This document shows positions 58,489 through 64,000 of a stretch of 64,000 nt of DNA, in pieces (the first letter of the stretch is position 1; every line of letters starts with the position of its first letter). Origin of the DNA: Apiotrichum sp. Y4204 (taxonomy: Eukaryota > Basidiomycota > Tremellomycetes > Trichosporonales > Trichosporonaceae). Under the pieces are notes generated by a model, which made no database searches, was not told the DNA's origin, and saw nothing but the letters and a program-made list of their open reading frames with translations. The translations under genes and the position numbers were made by a program. Location of the stretch: assembly GCA_025531455.1 (NCBI GenBank), contig JAMYHL010000005.1, positions 930,001-994,000 on the forward strand, read 5' to 3'.

Positions 58489-58540
58489 CTTTTTTTTTTT
58501 TTTTCTTCTTTTTTTTTTTCTTCTTTTTTTTTTTTCTTCT
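58489..58540 (+). repeat. Interrupted poly-T tract
   Basis: Three T runs of 11-14 bases are separated by CTTC. It may be the A-tailed end of an old retroelement copy on the minus strand or simple-sequence DNA. Confidence 0.85.
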
Positions 58541-59845
58541 CTCTCTTCCAGTATTCCGGGAGCGGCTGTTGCATCAATAGGTAATAAACTGAGATGATAT
58601 GATCGTCGGGATGCAGATCCCATGAGCAATGAATGCAAGGGACCAGGAGCAGGATCCGCTAAAGAGCGAGGATCGTGCCGATCCGAAAGGGAACAAACGC
58701 TTAACACCGGAACGGACGATCCCCGTTTGAGCTCGTCTTGGGTCTCGCCGAATACAGATCGTTGTTCTCTCGGGCCCGGGGGGAAGGGAGGGAAGGGAGG
58801 GGAAAGGGGGGGATCAACCCGGTGATCTGGGCATAAGATGCCCGGGGCGATCACCGATGGTACCGACGGTACCGATGCGGATCCTCAGGGCACAAGGCAC
58901 CATGCAACCGTAACACAACACTAGCCTCGAGCACAGCAGCGTCGCCACCTGAAAATGCAGCAAGGAACGGCACGAGCTCTGCAGCGCTCGGAGGCGGCGT
59001 TGGCATTGTGTCGAACGGGGTGCAGCACGGATCGTTACTCCGCCAAGGTGAGTGGCTGCTACAAGGTGCGGACGTGCGAGTGAGTGGAGCACGAGTGAGC
59101 TAAATCAGTCGAGATCTTTTGAATTGATGCACAGTGAGCACGCGGCTCTAGCCAGTAACGGGGACAGGAGAACGCCACCGATGGATGACAGGAGCTAACT
59201 GCAGGCAGCGAGTGGCAGCATTGGCAGGTGTTCGGCGTTCCAGGAACACGGGCAGCAGCGGGGGAGGCGGCAACGGCGAGCGGGAGACGACGAGACTCTT
59301 CCCGGGGTACCTGCACACCCGCGAGCCTCGCAACCCCGCCGCATCGCTGCATCGCCGACTTGTTGAGTTTCTCCGGGGAAACGAGCCACAACGCTGGAAT
59401 TTGAAACGCTGAGTTCAGTCCGCACGCTAGTACGCCAGCGTTCGTTCGATTCGACTACTGCCGTGGAGTGGGCCATGGAATGGGTCCACTGTTCACTGGG
59501 TGCGGGTGCAATCCCGTGTCATATCCTGTGCGCCTGTGCTTTCCTGGATCCACCAGGCCAGCCCAGCCCCGTAGTGCACTTTCAGGTGCGACATGATGAA
59601 ATAGACTGTAAAGCCTAGAGCCTAGGTGGTGGGTGTCAGTGTGGAGCGATGTGGATCCTGAGCCTCCAGGTGAGTGGAAGAGCTCCGTAGCGCGGTAGAT
59701 TGCCAGCCGGGTGTGGAGCAGTGGAAACTGTGGACTTTTGTCTGAGTGGAAACTTATTGTACCACCCACCACTAAAAATTGTGGAACAGGAGCACACTAG
59801 CGCGCTAGCGCGCCGTAAGCGCAATCAGCTGCCTCCCGAAAGAGG

Positions 59846-59877
59846 GAATGTCAGAATGTCAGAATGTCAGAATGTCG
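59846..59877 (+). repeat. Four tandem copies of GAATGTCA
   Basis: Perfect 8-bp period, with the last copy ending in G instead of A. It lies in non-coding sequence. Confidence 0.95.
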
Positions 59878-61620
59878 GATATGTCGAGGTCGTGTGGAAT
59901 GGTGGGCGTCGAAGAGCGGTGCACTCCGCAAGCTAAAACTGATTCCCTCATTATAATATCTGGGATATCGGGCCCTTGTAGGGAATGGGATTACCACGGC
60001 GAAACATCGAAACACGGCAGCTGGGTCCACCTGCGTGCCAGAGCATGATATCATGCGACCGCATCCGGAATGTATGCGGAATGCTGCCTGGAATGATACG
60101 ATATCTGGGCCTGGCTAGCTGCCTCACAGTGCGGTACCGAGCAAGATCGGAACGCGGGATACCATGCGGTGTGGGCAGATGACCGCCGCCCTCACTTGTG
60201 AAGGTTTTAGAAACTTGGACACTCCGTCGTCCGTACCGTCGTCCTCTCTAGCCTTTCGGTCCGTGTCCTCGTGTGCACTCTACCCTGCCCCAGCTCCACC
60301 CATCCGCGCGGCAAAGTGGAACAAGGCCCACCGGAACGGAATGGAACCACCCACAGAAGATAGGCCAGGGCTCGGGAAGCCGGGAGCGGGAGCCGACTGC
60401 CCGGATGCCCGGAACCGACATTGACCTGCGCGCTAGGCTGCCCTGCAATGTACGAGAACGTCGGGTATAGGCGGCCACCTTTAGCAGAGATTGGGGTTGA
60501 AATTGGGATTGTCAAACGCGCTGCTGGTCACGAGGCCGGACAGTGGAGTGACACATGGCCTACATGTACATGATGTTCGTGTTTCGGGGTGAGCTCCATC
60601 CTCGAGCCCTGTGCACATGGCCTGTGTCTCCGTGCCACGCGGAGCATTTCCGTTCAGACGTTCCGGCGTTGTACCGCCTGCCAGCATGTGTGATTGGAAT
60701 GTGGCTCCACCTGAGGGCACGCCGTGGCTGAAACGCTGAGACACAAAAAAGCCGGACCAGGAGGAGGGAGAGACACATGAGGATAGAGAACCACGCTCGA
60801 GACACTGTTGTACATTGTTCATTGTATACACAAGTTCTCTCCGGTATCTCGCCAGATTGCCAGCTACGACGGAGGTTGTCACACGCAGCGTCAGAGACGT
60901 ATGTGGCGCCATGCGAACCTGCGAGTGACTCACTGTGGCTGTCTCCCTATGTCCGAGACTGCGGACGCCGAAGTGCGGAATTGTGGACGGTTGCGTCATG
61001 CGCCGAGACGCGCGAAACAGTTTAACAAAGGTGGGGCATTCTATTCCTTCAGCCTGACCCTGCTCCTCCAGGGCACCGGGGTGGGGGGCTAGTTTCATAG
61101 CCTCTTCCACGCCTGAGTCTCTCACTTGTCCCTATGCGGTTTGCATTACGCATTCGTTCAGTCAGTGAGACAGCGACAGGCACTTGAACTTTCCACTCCT
61201 TTGCAGTGCAGGGAACAACCTGATTCCCTTTGAGAATTTGAGGACGTCGGTCCCTGATGGGAGCGCCGAGTGGAGTGTTGACCAGGACATCCTCGACGTG
61301 GATCATTGCCATCAGTTGCTCAGTCGGTGCAGTACGTGCAGTACAGTAGATGTGGCAGTGTGGCACTCTGCACTTGGTGACTAACTGTCACGCTGCCGAG
61401 GCACACAATGTACGGAAGAGCAGCCCGATGCTCGGGAGAGGAACCGGACAGCGGGCGGTAGCGCCGATCTCGATTCTCCTGTGGTGGTCTATTGTTGATG
61501 GAGCTTGTCGGTTAGAAAGGATAAAAGGTTAGTCCAGGTCGCAGCATTCACTCCACAGTTCCATTCATAATATCAAAATTATAGTACAGTGCACATCTAT
61601 CACTTGGGGCCGTCTTGGAA

Positions 61621-63626
61621 TCACGCGTGCTCAACAGGCCTCTTCTCGGATTCACTTATGCGCGGCGCCTTCTCCACATCCGTAACCTTATCAGCGTCCG
61701 AGGTGCCGGTCTCCATCGCCTCCCTGCGCGCGCGTTCCTCGGCAGCGGTGGGCATCTTGGAGTTACGGATGATGAGCGCGCCGACGAGGCCGAGTATGCC
61801 GAGGGGCACGCCGATGATGTACACGAGGCGCAGGGTCTCAGTGTACGCGTTCAGAACTGCTGGGCGGAGCGCTTCTGGGACCTTGGACCAGACTGCGCCG
61901 GCGTCGTTTACGACCGCGTGCACGAGCGGTTCGGGGAGCTCGGGGACGTACTTGTGCAGGTTCTTCTGGATCATGTTTTCGAATACCACACCGCCAAGCG
62001 AGATGCCTATGATGCGGCCCGCAAAGCCCAGGAACGTGCCTGCGCCGACGCCCATGGAGATGAGGTGCGGCTCGGAGCGCAGGTCGAACTGGATGGCGAG
62101 CATCGAGTTTTGCAGGCACAGCGCAATGCCGATACCGAGGATCACCTGGTAGCCGTACACATGGCCGATAGACATGCCGTACTTGACGGAATAGAGGAGG
62201 CCGGAGCCGACGATGAGGAAGCACGGCCCGGCGACGATGATCCACTTGAACCGGCCCAGCTTTGGGATCATTTTCGCGGAGAACATCATGAAGAAGATCT
62301 GCACCAGGATGAGCGGGAGGAGACGGACGCCGGCGCCCGTGGCCGAGAAGTGCCACACGGCCTGCAGGTCGAGGGAGAGCTGGGGTGAGTGGTGCACGCA
62401 CTTAGGAGAGGGGATAAACTTGATCACTCACATAGTAGACAACGAGCATGAAGACGGCAAAGATGAATGCAAGGCAGATACTCGAGCCGGCGATGGTGCG
62501 GCGGCGGAGGAGGTAGAGCTTGAGCATCTGGCGTTCTTGGCCGAGGAACATCTCCCACGCAATGAAGATGACGGGAAGGACGCCAGTGAGGACGAGCATG
62601 GCGATGACTCCGCCATCGCTCCATTTGCGCGTGACGCCGCCCCACTGGAGGGAGAGGATGAGGCAGACGGCCCAGCCCATTGAGATTGTTGCGCCGACCC
62701 AGTCGCACCGCAGGAACTGCCACAGCATCTCAGTGCTGTATCCCTTGTAGGTGTCCCTGCGGCCGAGCGGGGGCATGTTGGGCTGGAAGAGGAGGAGGGC
62801 GACCAGCGCGAGACCGCCAACGGGGAGGTTGATGTAGAAGCACCAGCGCCATGAGACATGATCGGCAAACGCGCCGCCGATCAGCGGGCCGAGGACGGAC
62901 GCCAGGCCGAAGCAAACGCCCTGTGGTGTCAGCTTGGAGGTATAGGAGAGATATTGCGCGGGACTCACTATAAGAGCCAGGTATTGGGCCCGGTCGTGAA
63001 GCGGGGTGATCTCAGCAATCACCACCATGCCGCCCGAGAAGATTCCCGCGGCACCGGCGCCGGCGAGGGCGCGCCCGAAGATGAGGACCTCCATGTTCGG
63101 CGCGACGCCACACACGAGCGAGCCCATCTCGAATATGAAGACGGCGAACATGATGACATGCTTGGACGGGAATATCTCGAGAAACTGCGAGTAGATGAGG
63201 ACAAAAGCAAAGAGCGGAAGGCTGGGGTTAGTCACTATCATCCCAACAGCGGCTACCGTGAAAAACTCACAAGAAACCGGACGCGAGCCAGGGCAGCTGG
63301 CTGAGCGAGTTGAACTGCACGGTAATCTTGGGGATGGCGGTAGCGACGATGAGCTGGTCGAGCGCGAAAAGGAACACCGAAGTCATGAGGGAGGCCATGA
63401 CGGCCCAGAAGCGCCAGGTGGGGAGGGCGAGCGCTGCGCCGTCCCGCTTGTTCTTCTTGGCTCCGAGGGTACCGCGGGACTGCGCGCCCGTGGCGGGTGT
63501 CCTCGCCCCAACATCGGTGGCTGCGGCGTCGGAGCGCGCGCGCGACTTGTCGGACGCCAGCGAGTTTGTGCGCCACATCTTGGCGTGCCCGGCTAGTGTC
63601 GGGGTGGAGCCAGTGTCACCGTTCAT
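61621..63626 (-). CDS. MFS transporter, DHA2 (14-TM) family
   Basis: Four exons: complement(join(61621..62379,62432..62920,62969..63221,63271..63626)), 618 aa. It is a proton-coupled exporter or importer at the plasma membrane or vacuole; the substrate is unknown. A 70-residue cytosolic N-terminus precedes the first helix ([20 protein letters not shown]), which carries the family's LDxxIVATAIPxI motif. Further motifs are [20 protein letters not shown] (helix 4), [20 protein letters not shown] (motif C, helix 5) and [13 protein letters not shown]. The 14-helix layout continues with [40 protein letters not shown] and [18 protein letters not shown]. The C-terminal tail is charged. Fungal relatives are often drug or toxin efflux pumps. 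The gene stands alone beside a long gene-poor region, with no biosynthetic cluster visible. Confidence 0.94.
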
Positions 63627-64000
63627 GGGCGGGCAGGTGAGTTGGGAGGTAGGGGTGAGTGAGTGTTGGAGTTTGTCAGTAAGTGCGATAGCGGGTCGAG
63701 CATAGTGAGCAAGTGGACAAGACAGCGATAGTTATAGCCATAATTTCTCGAGATGATGGAATGCGCTGCGAGCCCAAGTCGTCAGATCACAGTGTCCGGG
63801 AATGAGGATGAACAGGCAAAACAGCCCGGTGCCCGAGGTCCCGAGGCCAGCCCGCCGGGCGGGGTGCGCAAGCGCCGCGAAAGCTACCAAGCTCGCATCC
63901 AGAGTTCAGCGACCTGCTCCGACAAGCCGAGCACATGCACACTTGACACTTGATCGGGTGAGTCGTCTTGGCGAGTCGAAATGTGGCCTCTGTCGGCCGC
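63627..64000. other. Upstream region of the MFS gene
   Basis: Holds the promoter of the MFS transporter. No other gene start was recognised before the window ends. Confidence 0.5.

Larger units (their letters stand above)
55117..61620. other. Gene-poor region, 6.5 kb, with purine/pyrimidine strand bias
   Basis: No convincing gene was found. From about 55.2 to 58.6 kb the plus strand is unusually rich in G and A, so the coding strand of the minus-strand gene at 55116 is CT-rich. This is the pattern of a long fungal promoter and leader. From 58.6 to 61.6 kb composition is mixed and frames are short and unlike protein. The region holds GT repeats near 56717, T tracts near 58489-58540 and a four-copy 8-mer at 59846. 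Confidence 0.5.

Noticed and set aside
60481..61125. A 214-codon open frame on the minus strand before the MFS gene
   Set aside because: It reads like random sequence (many Cys, His and Arg in no pattern) and has no promoter or splice context.
53246..64000. A secondary-metabolite cluster around the MFS transporter
   Set aside because: No biosynthetic enzyme or pathway regulator lies next to it within the window.

Overview
The window looks like nuclear DNA of a GC-rich basidiomycete yeast, probably a tremellomycete related to Cryptococcus, Trichosporon or Vanrija. Almost every gene is split by short introns (mostly about 30-80 nt) with GTGAGT-type donors and CTGAC/CTAAC branch points. Untranslated leaders are CT-rich, and the proteins are standard fungal ones. 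All exon boundaries were worked out by hand from splice motifs, reading frame and remembered family conservation, so single boundaries may be off. No bacterial, viral or CRISPR features and no intact transposon were seen.

Layout: a truncated gene for a mitochondrial-targeted protein runs off the left edge. It is followed by a glycine-rich vWA-like protein, a tRNA-Asn(GTT) with an apparent 4-nt intron, and eEF1B-gamma. After about 4.8 kb without genes come a bHLH transcription factor, the U2 snRNP subunit RSE1/SF3B3, a HIG1-domain (RCF2-like) mitochondrial protein, the splicing factor CEF1/CDC5 and the pre-rRNA endonuclease NOB1. NOB1 is divergent from LEU2. Then follow an AlaX/AARSD1-type tRNA-editing protein, isovaleryl-CoA dehydrogenase, choline-phosphate cytidylyltransferase (PCT1), kinetochore SPC24 and S-adenosylmethionine synthetase.

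After a 3-kb spacer come a small secreted cysteine-containing protein, a decayed copy of DPM3 exon 1, the intact DPM3, the ESCRT-III subunit VPS24, the DNA-repair protein NBS1 and a carboxypeptidase Y-like protease. The right third is gene-poor. It holds a Gln-rich coiled-coil protein with a long purine/pyrimidine-skewed upstream region, about 6.5 kb without a recognisable gene, and a 14-TM MFS (DHA2) transporter.

The genes are mostly unrelated housekeeping functions and form no cluster. Two are spliceosomal (RSE1, CEF1). LEU2 and isovaleryl-CoA dehydrogenase lie at opposite ends of leucine metabolism. PCT1 and SAM synthetase both feed phosphatidylcholine synthesis. Many neighbours are convergent (IVD/PCT1, SPC24/SAM, DPM3/VPS24, NBS1/CPY) or share divergent promoters (NOB1/LEU2, VPS24/NBS1, PCT1/SPC24).

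The most notable observations are the tRNA-Asn with a 4-nt intron, the DPM3 exon-1 pseudogene beside diverged direct repeats, extremely short introns in NBS1 and SPC24, and an NBS1 FHA domain that seems to have lost its phosphopeptide-contact residues.
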